Assembly (NCBI GenBank): GCA_035549555.1
Contig: DASZQR010000010.1
Span: forward strand, 372,001 to 436,000
DNA from: Patescibacteria group bacterium
GTDB lineage: Bacteria; Patescibacteriota; Microgenomatia; UBA8517
Direction of reading: 5' to 3'
DNA length: 64,000 nt
Part shown: in pieces, positions 52,642 through 61,432 of the stretch
Layout: each line of letters starts with the position of its first letter
How positions within the stretch are numbered: the first letter of the stretch is position 1
Made by a program: the position numbers and the translations under genes
The notes under the pieces: generated by a model
What the model was told of the DNA's origin: nothing
What the model saw: the letters and a program-made list of their open reading frames with translations, nothing else
Database searches by the model: none

Positions 52642-54525
52642 TTAAAGTTTATCCACAAAAATGAGCCCTTTTAAGAAAAAAAATCCATAAGTTAAATGTG
52701 TTATCAATATTCCAAACGAAGATATAACTGAATTTGTAATACCAACTCTTTTATAAAGTGATAAAACACCCAAACTCAGAAAGACTAAATTACACAGTAT
52801 CCAAAAAATAAAAAATGTTGAATTTAAAAAACCCAAAATTAACAAAAGAAAATAAAAAATTGCAAACAAACTAGGTAAAAAGTAAATTGGATGCAATGAA
52901 GTTTCTGTATATTCTTTAACAAAATAACCCCGGTGTGTACCCATCGTCCTTACTTGCCTTAGATGTTTTATTGGAAATTCGCGACGATGGTGATGTACTT
53001 TTACATCAGGATCATACAAAACATCGTATCCTAAGAGTCTGATACTATAACAAACTTTTGTATCATCACCACTAAAAAGTTTAGTCGAAAAACCACCAAT
53101 CTTTTTAAGAATATCTTTACGAATAATCAAATTAACCCCTTGTAATTCATTTACTGTTTGTTTTTTTGTAGGTATAAAGCGGTATTGAGCTCCGCCGCTC
53201 ATCAGATATGATTCATAAATATATCCACCAATTTTCGCCCAAAACGAATCTTCATTAGGTGTAATATTTGGACCACCGACGGCTCCAACTCTTGGATGCT
53301 TAAAATCTAAAACTGCATTAGCTAGCCATTCTGGATAAGGATAAGCGTCATCATCAATGTATGCAATAATATCTCCTTTTGCCATAGACAATGCTGCATC
53401 TCTTTTTTCACCTACGCCTGTTCTTTCTTTGCCAGTTAAAACAACTCTAGTTGGAAAACCAAGCTTTGGAATTTCTACTGGTTTATCTGCTACTACAATT
53501 AATTCAAAATTTTTATATTTTAATTTTTTAAATTTTCTAAGATCTTTAAAAAATCTGTCATTAACAATATACAAACAAATAATAATTGTTACCTTGGGTT
53601 CATTTTCGCTTATATTAAATCCAGCAGCAGTCCCCAGATAGTCGTGGAGCGCATCTTTCCAATCACGAAGTATTCCCGGAAACTTCTGACGAATCTTCGT
53701 TGTATCAACTGATTCATTATCAGGCCTTGGTGCAAAAAATATTTTATTAACACCAGCAGTCAGTACCGCATTTAATTTAATATCCTTGCGCTTTATTTCT
53801 AAAAGAATTTGTTTCGCAACATCAAATCTTGTTGCTGTTCCAAGACAGGCAATATGATAAATTCCCCAATCATCAGTTGTAATTAAATTTGCAATTGTTT
53901 CAGCAAGATCTAATGTATAAACTGGAGTTCCTTTTTTATCTTTAACAACATCAAGTGTTTTGACTCCCTTTCTAATTAATTTCAAAATCTTAACAACAAA
54001 CTTTTTATCCTTTTCAACACCACCCATCATCCAACCAAATCGAACTATAAAATATTTTCTTAACTCTTCCTGTACGTATTTTTCTGCTTCATACTTACTC
54101 TTTCCATAAACGTTAATTGGCCTGGGTATATCTGTCTCGTCATAAGCCTTTTTTTTCTTGCCATCAAAAACCCCTACAGAACTTGCAAAAACCATTATGG
54201 CTTTATGTTTTTTACATGCATCGGCAATATTTCTTGTACCTTGTGTATTCGTTTCCATTGCGTGTTTTTCATCAATTTCACAAAGTTCAACATCAACTTC
54301 TGCAGCAAGATGAATAACACATTGCGGTTTAAATTTTCTAAAAACGCTTTCTATCTCTCGAGGCTTTCGGATATCCATGTACTCAAGCTTAAAAGGAGAG
54401 TCAGAAGGACAATCAATATCAGTAGCCAAAACCCTATAACCACGTGACAAAAGAACAGGGACAACATCACTTGCAACAGCTCCGTTAGCCCCAGTCACTA
54501 AAATTCTTTTTAAATTGCTTTTCAT
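52642..54525 (-). CDS. SDR epimerase/dehydratase fused to GT2 glycosyltransferase
   Basis: 627 aa with two enzyme domains in one chain. Residues 1-300 are an extended SDR (NAD-dependent epimerase/dehydratase): ILVTGANGAVASDVV (8-22), LAAEVDVELCE and the Y-x3-K catalytic pair in YGKSKYEAEKY. Residues about 310-530 are a GT2 domain: VTIIICLYIVNDRFF, YIDDDAYPYPEW (metal site) and GGFSTKLFSGDDTKVCYSIR. Two to three membrane helices follow (540-627). The SDR part may make or reduce a nucleotide sugar that the GT2 part then transfers. The single ORF is uninterrupted. It lies 14 bp after the GT-C gene. Confidence 0.88.
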   Translation of the reverse strand: MKSNLKRILVTGANGAVASDVVPVLLSRGYRVLATDIDCPSDSPFKLEYMDIRKPREIESVFRKFKPQCVIHLAAEVDVELCEIDEKHAMETNTQGTRNIADACKKHKAIMVFASSVGVFDGKKKKAYDETDIPRPINVYGKSKYEAEKYVQEELRKYFIVRFGWMMGGVEKDKKFVVKILKLIRKGVKTLDVVKDKKGTPVYTLDLAETIANLITTDDWGIYHIACLGTATRFDVAKQILLEIKRKDIKLNAVLTAGVNKIFFAPRPDNESVDTTKIRQKFPGILRDWKDALHDYLGTAAGFNISENEPKVTIIICLYIVNDRFFKDLRKFKKLKYKNFELIVVADKPVEIPKLGFPTRVVLTGKERTGVGEKRDAALSMAKGDIIAYIDDDAYPYPEWLANAVLDFKHPRVGAVGGPNITPNEDSFWAKIGGYIYESYLMSGGAQYRFIPTKKQTVNELQGVNLIIRKDILKKIGGFSTKLFSGDDTKVCYSIRLLGYDVLYDPDVKVHHHRREFPIKHLRQVRTMGTHRGYFVKEYTETSLHPIYFLPSLFAIFYFLLLILGFLNSTFFIFWILCNLVFLSLGVLSLYKRVGITNSVISSFGILITHLTYGFFFLKGLIFVDKL

Positions 54526-54539
54526 TTTTCACAAGTGTA

Positions 54540-56651
54540 TCACATATTTCCCTGACTAATCGGATAAAAAATATCGTCTGGAATATCAATGTGTTTTACT
54601 CCACTTGAATTTAAATTAATAACATCTGCCTTATAAATTTTTACATCACTCAAATATACATTTGCATTCTCTGCTTTATAAACTTGAAATCCGATTTTCG
54701 CATAACTTGCTCCTGACGGAATTTCTCCAACAAAACCCGCATCTGTATATTTATTAAAAACATCATTTCTAGAAGAAAGCCTTACTCCGATTTCATCATT
54801 CTTATCATTGAAAAATTCCACAAAGAGGAAACCTTCTCTCTTTTGACCAATATCATCTGCAGTTTTAATTTTATAGTCAATTTCAAATCCATTTTGATTA
54901 CTAATATTAATTTTTGGAGAAATCCATCTTACATAGGGGTCAGCGATCCCACCTTTTTGAATAACTAAATTGCCATTTGTGTAAGATAAATTATTTCCGA
55001 TTTTTGTCCAACCATTTTCACCACTTTTAAAATCAAAATTGCGAATTAAAATTTTATTTGTGACCTTATAATCTGGTAACTTCGCAACTAAAAAGTTTGC
55101 ATCAGGTGCAAATGCTGGTTTAATAAGTGAATATATTCCAAAATCTTCGATTTCGTGCATTGCCATTCCGGTAAACGTTTCGTTAAGAATTTGTGTCGGC
55201 GCATTCCAATATTTAAGCGATTTTTGCGTATTTTGCGTCATCCACCAGTAAAAATCATTTGTTGTCCATTCGTAATTAGCAATCGCGAAATCGGCTCCTT
55301 CATTTTTAAATTCATAAATATCAAATGCCGAATCAAGATCAAAATCAAGACGAGTCTGAGAATTTTCAAGCGGCACAGACGAATGCGCAGCAATTTTGGC
55401 GTTGCTTGGCAAGTGGTATGTTATCCATGTTTGCAACACATCTTGATTCCATGGTTTTAAGTAATTAACATCCAACACATAATCTTTGTTTAAATTTTCG
55501 TAACCAGCGAAAACAACCAAAAGTGAAAAAATAATAATTCCAAAATATTTTTTATAATTCAATAATCTCTCAAGGAAGACAGCCGGAATAATCAAAATAA
55601 GCGGCGTAATAGAAACAAAGTTTCGTGTATAAAATCCGCCACCGGTTACATATAGTAAATAAATCGCAAATTCCAAAATAACACTAAACAAAAGAATTCC
55701 TTTTCTAAAATTACTTTTGGTAAAAAGAAAAAAAGTTCCTATTAAAACCAAAATAGAAGTTATTTGTCCAATGCCGTATTTATACAAATAAGAAATAGGA
55801 TAAAAATCAAGAAAGTCTTTCCCATATCTATACTTCAAAGCAGCATATTCAAGTTGTGTTTTAGCAATATCAAATTGAATAATAAAATAGGGATTTAAAA
55901 TCAAAAAAACAAATAAAATAACAAAGGGTACAGAAATCGCAGATGGGTCAAATAAAGTTTTTAGCTTTCTTTTTAAATCTTTTTGTTCAAGCACTCGGAA
56001 AATATGAATAATAAAAAGCGGCAGGAACGAAAAGAACTGATATTTAGTAGAAAAAGCTAATCCGCAGCCAATTGCAGCAATTAAATAATTTTTAAAATCG
56101 GGTTTTTTCCAAACACGAATTGTAAGAAAAAAAGACAAACAAAGAAAAAAGGCATTATAAATATCAGGAAGCCCAAAATGGCTATTTAGAACTTGCCTGT
56201 AATTTACAGTAACCAAAAAAGCGGCTACCAAACCAACATTTTTGTTAAATAATTTTTCGGAAATTTTATAAATTAAAAATACAATTCCTACTCCAAAAAT
56301 TGCTGTAACAGTTCTCGCCCAAAACATCGCATTAATATCTCCATTTCCTAAAATATTATTTTGCAAGTTTGGTAAAAAAGTGCCATCAATTATTTGTCCA
56401 AGATTATTGGCATAATATTTTATCCAACTAAGAGGAATGAAAATAAATTTAAAACTCAAAAAGTTTATGTAAGCAGGTAGTGGAGGATATTCAAATCTAA
56501 TTTCTTGAACACTTCCAGTTTTTAAAATATTAACTGCTTGAGAAAAAATATTTACCTCATCAGCGTGATTCGGATGATACCCAGGATAAACACCAGTAAT
56601 TCTCAAAACAGCCGCAAGGATTAAAATAAAAATTAAAATGCGTTTAGTCAT
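54540..56651 (-). CDS. GT-C glycosyltransferase (PMT-type) with jelly-roll C-terminal domain
   Basis: 703 aa. Residues 1-400 contain about 11 membrane helices. The external loop after helix 1 has YHPNHADEVNIFSQAV (near 24-39), with D-E as the probable catalytic site, and FEYPPLPAYINFLSF next, as in PMT_2/GT39 enzymes. Residues about 545-680 form a beta-rich jelly-roll module (FDFKSGENGWTKIGN ... ANVYLSDVKIYKAD) like carbohydrate-binding modules. It should act on the outer face using polyprenyl-phosphate sugar. The ATG overlaps the methyltransferase stop by 8 bp (ATGACTAA). Confidence 0.87.
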   Translation of the reverse strand: MTKRILIFILILAAVLRITGVYPGYHPNHADEVNIFSQAVNILKTGSVQEIRFEYPPLPAYINFLSFKFIFIPLSWIKYYANNLGQIIDGTFLPNLQNNILGNGDINAMFWARTVTAIFGVGIVFLIYKISEKLFNKNVGLVAAFLVTVNYRQVLNSHFGLPDIYNAFFLCLSFFLTIRVWKKPDFKNYLIAAIGCGLAFSTKYQFFSFLPLFIIHIFRVLEQKDLKRKLKTLFDPSAISVPFVILFVFLILNPYFIIQFDIAKTQLEYAALKYRYGKDFLDFYPISYLYKYGIGQITSILVLIGTFFLFTKSNFRKGILLFSVILEFAIYLLYVTGGGFYTRNFVSITPLILIIPAVFLERLLNYKKYFGIIIFSLLVVFAGYENLNKDYVLDVNYLKPWNQDVLQTWITYHLPSNAKIAAHSSVPLENSQTRLDFDLDSAFDIYEFKNEGADFAIANYEWTTNDFYWWMTQNTQKSLKYWNAPTQILNETFTGMAMHEIEDFGIYSLIKPAFAPDANFLVAKLPDYKVTNKILIRNFDFKSGENGWTKIGNNLSYTNGNLVIQKGGIADPYVRWISPKINISNQNGFEIDYKIKTADDIGQKREGFLFVEFFNDKNDEIGVRLSSRNDVFNKYTDAGFVGEIPSGASYAKIGFQVYKAENANVYLSDVKIYKADVINLNSSGVKHIDIPDDIFYPISQGNM

Positions 56652-57369
56652 TTTTTATAGCAACAAAAATAACCTCGGGGTAAGCTCTATCTTCAGTGTT
56701 CTTTTGATAAACTATTTTAAATCCATGTTTTTTTAGAAGTTTAGTCCAATCCTTTTTACTCCTGTGATAAATCTTAAAATCAAAAAGTTTTTTTTCGAAA
56801 AAAATAGGAATTGGAACAGTATCAGCAAAAAAACCAAATAAATATCTTAAAGAAAATTCTCTATCAACTTCAGCTAAGATAAACTTCCCGTTTTTCTTTA
56901 ACTTTTTGTAAACAACATCCAGAAGTTTCTCTTGAAGTTTCATGCTTCCTAAATGGTGCATCACATGACTTACTACAATTGCATCGGCTTTTGGAAGTGT
57001 TGCACTAAACGCGCTTTTTGCTATAAATTTTGTATTTTTTAATCCTTTATTTGCTTCTTTTATTCTGTCTTTATTTATTTCAACACCAACTACTTTTCTT
57101 TTTACATTATTTAAAGCTAAAAAATTTGCAAGTATTCCCTCACCTGAACCAATATCTAAAATAGTTCCAAATTTTGGAGTTAAATTATTTACCTCATAGA
57201 GTGGTCCAAACCAAAACCTAAATTTTACAAAACTTTTTGTGTAATCAGTTTTCGCATATAAATCAATAATCTTCTTCACATTTTTATTTTTCAGTTTTTT
57301 TTGAACAAACGATTCACCAACAATATAATCCATAAAAATAGCAATTATTTTTTGCAAGATTTCAATCAT
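56644..57369 (-). CDS. SAM-dependent methyltransferase
   Basis: 241 aa, class I methyltransferase. Motif I is GTILDIGSGEGILANFLAL (near 66-84), then VVGVEINKDRIKEANKG, and AIVVSHVMHHLGSMKLQEKL as motif II. The last 80 residues are lysine-rich and soluble. It is between a GT-C gene and an FAD oxidoreductase gene, with 8-bp overlaps on both sides (ATGACTAA and ATGATTGA), so strong translational coupling is likely. The substrate is unknown. Confidence 0.88.
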   Translation of the reverse strand: MIEILQKIIAIFMDYIVGESFVQKKLKNKNVKKIIDLYAKTDYTKSFVKFRFWFGPLYEVNNLTPKFGTILDIGSGEGILANFLALNNVKRKVVGVEINKDRIKEANKGLKNTKFIAKSAFSATLPKADAIVVSHVMHHLGSMKLQEKLLDVVYKKLKKNGKFILAEVDREFSLRYLFGFFADTVPIPIFFEKKLFDFKIYHRSKKDWTKLLKKHGFKIVYQKNTEDRAYPEVIFVAIKND

Positions 57370-58642
57370 TTAGTAAAACTTCCTTCGCAACTCGTCTTCC
57401 TAATTCTACAGCATAATTTGTTCCGCGATCCCAGGGATAAACTTGTTGAATATTTGCTAGGAAAAGATTTTTAATTGGAGTCTTAAAAGGTAATACTTTT
57501 TTGGAATAATTCTTAACAATGATCGGTTGAGCAAAAAAAGCTTTTGCTAAATATATACGTTTTATCCATGATTTACTAAACCGTTTATTAATTTTTTTCA
57601 AATAAGGTAAATATTCTTTCAAAAGCTCTTTGTCACTCATAAGAAAATATTTATTATTATTTTCAAGATAATTGCCAATATAAATAATTTTTTCTTTACC
57701 ATAATTTTTACTATTCATAAAATTTGTATGCTCAACAATTGCAAGAAACGGATATTTTGCTTCATTAATATTCAACCAATATGTTCCATCATCTAAAAAA
57801 CTTTTACTCAAAACTAATACTAAATTAGTCGCGCCTATTCCACTAAATCTTGCTGCGGATCTTAAATAGTTATCTGGTAAGCCAGAAGTTATTTTTGTAA
57901 ACAAATTAGTTGGCAAAGTACATATGACTTTATCGAATGCATATCTTTCTCCTCCTCCAATTTTTATATAAATTTTTTTCTTTTTATTAAGAATTTTTAA
58001 AACTTTTTTCTCAAATAAAACTTCTCCTTTATTTTTTTTAATTTCCTGACATATTTTTTGTGCAAATTTATCAAAACCTCCCTCAGGATAACCTAGAACT
58101 GCTGTACGGGATTTCACTCTAGCCCAAAACCAAGAAGCTGGAATTTGAGTGGAATATTGACCAAATTTTTTTTCTAAAAGCGGTTGCCATAAAACTTTCC
58201 AAGAATCCTCCCCCATTGTTTTAATTAAAAATTTTTTTGCTGTAATTTTCTCTAACGGCTTCCAATTATTTGTAATTTTTAAATACGCCAAAACAGTTCC
58301 AGTTCTTATTCTACTTTGTAAACTAAGATGTTTAAACTTCATTAAAGACAAAGGAGAATCTATTTGCATTATGACATCTTTATAAAAAGTTGAAGTTTTT
58401 GGTCTAACAAAAATTATTTTATGATCTACTTCTTTTGCCAATCTCTGTATTTCATAGTCTGTCTTAAAAAGATGATGGTAATGTGATTCTAATTCCCATT
58501 TCCATTTTTTATTTTTAAATCCAGTTGCTAGTCCACCAGGAATTTTACTAGCCTCAAAAATCGTCACATCATGTCCTTTTTTAGAAAGCTCATATCCCGC
58601 GGAAAGTCCAGTAAATCCAGCGCCAATTATTCCAATTTTCAT
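57362..58642 (-). CDS. FAD/NAD(P)-dependent oxidoreductase of the amine-oxidase type
   Basis: 426 aa. The N-terminus has the Rossmann dinucleotide motif KIGIIGAGFTGLSAGYELSK (2-21) and IFEASKIPGGLATGF, typical of FAD amine-oxidase/phytoene-desaturase-like enzymes. A second conserved region near the C-terminus reads NLFLANIQQVYPWDRGTNYA. It sits in polysaccharide loci of this kind, next to GT and methyltransferase genes, but I do not know the substrate. UDP-galactopyranose mutase is not supported by the motifs seen. It lies 15 bp after the GT2 gene and overlaps the methyltransferase gene by 8 bp. Confidence 0.85.
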   Translation of the reverse strand: MKIGIIGAGFTGLSAGYELSKKGHDVTIFEASKIPGGLATGFKNKKWKWELESHYHHLFKTDYEIQRLAKEVDHKIIFVRPKTSTFYKDVIMQIDSPLSLMKFKHLSLQSRIRTGTVLAYLKITNNWKPLEKITAKKFLIKTMGEDSWKVLWQPLLEKKFGQYSTQIPASWFWARVKSRTAVLGYPEGGFDKFAQKICQEIKKNKGEVLFEKKVLKILNKKKKIYIKIGGGERYAFDKVICTLPTNLFTKITSGLPDNYLRSAARFSGIGATNLVLVLSKSFLDDGTYWLNINEAKYPFLAIVEHTNFMNSKNYGKEKIIYIGNYLENNNKYFLMSDKELLKEYLPYLKKINKRFSKSWIKRIYLAKAFFAQPIIVKNYSKKVLPFKTPIKNLFLANIQQVYPWDRGTNYAVELGRRVAKEVLLND

Positions 58643-58657
58643 CTGAAGAAAAAACCA

Positions 58658-59647
58658 TTATTTTGCCAAATCCTTTTCAATTCTTTTGAAGTCACCAAAA
58701 AATTTACTCCAATTAACTTTATGGCCAACTCTTGCAAATATTTCTTCATCTTTATAAACACGATAGTTTTGCACATTTTTTCTCTTTTTCAAAGTAGCAT
58801 TTAAATTAACAAAATTCCATTTAATTGCTCTCATTACAAGAAAAAAATTTTCGATGCTCCCTCTAATCAAAAAGACAAATGCTATTCCTAGCGAAACAAA
58901 AAAATGCGCCGATAAAACAGAAATTAAATCTTTAACTTCCAAATTTTTAATTAAACATTGTATACGATTCCGATAATATAAATAGTTCAAAAAACTAACA
59001 TTACTTCTTTTGGTTGTAAAGCCAACTTTGTGTTGTATTGAGGTTTTCGGAAAATAAACAACTCGTTTGCCTGCTATCCACACCCTAAAACAAAAGTCAC
59101 TTTCCTCAAAATATGCAAAATAATCTTCATCAAACAATCCAATTTTTTTTATTAAATCCTTACGAATCATCATACAGGCTCCTTTAGCAGAAAAAATTTC
59201 GCGTTCGCTATCATATTCTTTAGAATCTTTTTGATTAAATCCCCAATGATCCAAAAAACCAATATTTGTCCAAAAACTTCCAGCGTTATCTAGATAATCT
59301 TTTTTATCCATCAAATATATTTTTGGCTGAATTACACCAATTGTTTCATCACTTTCCATCTTATTAACCATCACATCTAACAAATCTTTCTTCACAAGAG
59401 TGTCGTTATTGAGAAGCAGTATATATTTTCCTTTTGCAATTTTTAGTGCCTCATTATTTCCACCTACAAATCCAATATTTTTCTTTGATTTTAAACTTGC
59501 ATACTTCTGCGTTCCATCTCTACTTCCATTATCAAAAACAATTGTTTCGTAATTCGTATAATCAAGTTTTTTAATACTTTGCAAACAATTTTCAAAAACT
59601 TCTCCTCCATTAAAATTGACAATTATAATTGAGACTTTTGGTTTCAT
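58658..59647 (-). CDS. GT2 glycosyltransferase, rhamnosyltransferase-like
   Basis: 329 aa. It starts KPKVSIIIVNFNGGEVFENC, then TIVFDNGSRDGTQKY, YILLLNNDTLV (N-N-D metal-site variant) and SAKGACMMIRKDLIKKIGLF, the set of rhamnosyltransferase-type GT2 enzymes. One hydrophobic segment near 240-262 (DLISVLSAHFFVSLGIAFVF) may hold it on the membrane. Its ATG overlaps the stop of the upstream GT2 gene (ATGA). The donor is unknown. Confidence 0.9.
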   Translation of the reverse strand: MKPKVSIIIVNFNGGEVFENCLQSIKKLDYTNYETIVFDNGSRDGTQKYASLKSKKNIGFVGGNNEALKIAKGKYILLLNNDTLVKKDLLDVMVNKMESDETIGVIQPKIYLMDKKDYLDNAGSFWTNIGFLDHWGFNQKDSKEYDSEREIFSAKGACMMIRKDLIKKIGLFDEDYFAYFEESDFCFRVWIAGKRVVYFPKTSIQHKVGFTTKRSNVSFLNYLYYRNRIQCLIKNLEVKDLISVLSAHFFVSLGIAFVFLIRGSIENFFLVMRAIKWNFVNLNATLKKRKNVQNYRVYKDEEIFARVGHKVNWSKFFGDFKRIEKDLAK

Positions 59648-60450
59648 ATAAATGAACTTAAATACCCAGCAACAGCCCAGGTTGCTTCCAAAGTTCTAAC
59701 AATAACAAATGAAAATCCAAGCACAGGATCATTGACAAATTTTTTCCAATTTCTGAAATAGGCTTTACGAAATAGTAGATTTCCTTGAGTTGCAATTAGC
59801 TCAGGGTGTTTTTTTGCATATTTTGCACCGTTTCTCCCGTAATAATATTTTTTCTTCAAAAGTCTATAAAGTGTCACCCCTTCTTCGTGATGCAATATAT
59901 ATTCACCACTTCTGCCGATTTCATATTGTTTACCAATACGATATGGTAAATCATAATCTTCAGGCCCTGTAAGCTCTAAATCATATCCTCCATATTCCTC
60001 AAAAATTTTCTTTTCAAAAAACCTTGCTACCTCAATTGAAAAGTCACCCATGTACATCTCTCGTTCAAAATTACGAATCCTGGCAATAAAATTATTTCCA
60101 ACAGTTTTTTCCGGAATAACTAGTAATTTATATTTTCCAAAAACGGTAGAAACACAATCTTCCACAACTTTTTTTGTAAGTTCCATATCAGCATCTAAGA
60201 AAATTAGATATTTTCCTTTTGCCTTCGACGCTCCAAAATTCCTCTGCGCGCTCCTTTCTAAATGCGCTCTTTGAAAAACCTTTGCACCTTTCTGTTTTGA
60301 AATATTGATTGTTTTATCAGAAGAACCATCATCGACCACAATTGTCTCAATTCTTTTATAAGACTGTTTTTTGATACTATCCAACAACCTTCCGATGTTT
60401 TTTTCTTCGTTTCGTGCTGGAATAACTATTGAAACTAGATCTTTTTTCAT
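59644..60450 (-). CDS. GT2 glycosyltransferase
   Basis: 268 aa. It has DLVSIVIPARNEEKNIGRLL, TIVVDDGSSDKTINIS, the DxD site IFLDADMEL and GGYDLELTGPEDYDLPYRIG. The C-terminus (DPVLGFSFVIVRTLEATWAV) is hydrophobic and may be membrane-associated. It is the first gene of a minus-strand series running to 41058 with few gaps. The 46-bp divergent gap to 60497 has AT-rich sequence but no clear paired promoter. Confidence 0.88.
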   Translation of the reverse strand: MKKDLVSIVIPARNEEKNIGRLLDSIKKQSYKRIETIVVDDGSSDKTINISKQKGAKVFQRAHLERSAQRNFGASKAKGKYLIFLDADMELTKKVVEDCVSTVFGKYKLLVIPEKTVGNNFIARIRNFEREMYMGDFSIEVARFFEKKIFEEYGGYDLELTGPEDYDLPYRIGKQYEIGRSGEYILHHEEGVTLYRLLKKKYYYGRNGAKYAKKHPELIATQGNLLFRKAYFRNWKKFVNDPVLGFSFVIVRTLEATWAVAGYLSSFI

Positions 60451-60496
60451 TGTTGACTTTATTATGATATGATATTGCCAAATTTAAATCAAAGCC

Positions 60497-61432
60497 ATGA
60501 TAAAAAAACTTTCATTCATTATCCCAGCTAAAAATGAAGAAGACTCCATAGAAATTTTGTATAAGGAATTAATTAACGAAGTTAAAAAGTTAAAAACAAA
60601 ATATGAAATAATTTTTATTGATGACGGATCAACAGATCGAACTTTTAATATCTTTGAAAAATTAAGAAAAAAAGATAAAAATATTTCCGTTATTAAACTT
60701 AGAGGTAATTGGGGAAAATCAGTGGCGCTATCAATTGGTTTTGAGAAGGCTTCAGGGGATATTGTTTTTACTCTTGATGCAGACCTTCAAGACAATCCAA
60801 AGGATATACCTAGTTTTATTAAAAAAATTAATGAAGGAAACGATTTGGTTTCAGGTTGGAAAAAAAGAAGAAAAGACCCTATTAGTAAAACTATTCCATC
60901 TAAAGTTATGAATTCTCTTGTTAGGCTTTTAACTGGCCTCAAAATACACGACATGAATTGCGGTTTCAAAGCTTACAAAAAAGATGTTGTCAAAGATTTA
61001 AATTTGCATGGAGATCTTTATCGTTTTATTCCAATAATTGCACAAAAACAAAACTTCAAAGTTGATGAGGTAATCGTTTCTCATCGACGCCGCAAGTATG
61101 GTAAATCAAAATACGGAATAAAAAGATTATTAAGCGGATGGCTTGATTTGTTAACCGTTTTTTTCTTAGTTAGATATTTGCGCAGACCGGGGCATTTTTT
61201 TGGATTTATCGGACTTGTAATGATTATAATCGGAACAATTATCGGTTTTTATATCAGTTTTCTTGAAATAACAACCGGCAGTATTCAATTTCACTATCCG
61301 CTTCTTTTCTTGGGAGTAATGTTAATTATTTTAGGAGTTAATTTATTAATGACAGGTCTTCTGGCAGAGATGATTATTCATTTTGAAGGAAAGCAAAATT
61401 ATCAAAATATTATTGTAAGTAATAAAAACTAA
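60497..61432 (+). CDS. GT2 polyprenyl-phosphate sugar synthase with two-helix tail (GtrB/DPM-like)
   Basis: 311 aa. The catalytic part has LSFIIPAKNEEDSIEILYKE, FIDDGSTDRTFNI, the metal site FTLDADLQDNP and MNCGFKAYKKDVV, the signature of DPM1/GtrB-like enzymes. Two C-terminal membrane helices (GHFFGFIGLVMIIIGTIIGF and YPLLFLGVMLIILGVNLLM) follow. It should load a sugar on polyprenyl phosphate, to supply the GT-C enzymes. It is a single plus-strand gene with an AT-rich leader of about 23 nt; its stop region overlaps the GT-C gene by 23 bp. Confidence 0.9.
   Translation: MIKKLSFIIPAKNEEDSIEILYKELINEVKKLKTKYEIIFIDDGSTDRTFNIFEKLRKKDKNISVIKLRGNWGKSVALSIGFEKASGDIVFTLDADLQDNPKDIPSFIKKINEGNDLVSGWKKRRKDPISKTIPSKVMNSLVRLLTGLKIHDMNCGFKAYKKDVVKDLNLHGDLYRFIPIIAQKQNFKVDEVIVSHRRRKYGKSKYGIKRLLSGWLDLLTVFFLVRYLRRPGHFFGFIGLVMIIIGTIIGFYISFLEITTGSIQFHYPLLFLGVMLIILGVNLLMTGLLAEMIIHFEGKQNYQNIIVSNKN

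Noticed and set aside
57362-58642. UDP-galactopyranose mutase
   Set aside because: Only the general FAD Rossmann motif is seen; the rest resembles other FAD amine-oxidase-like enzymes, so the name is not supported.
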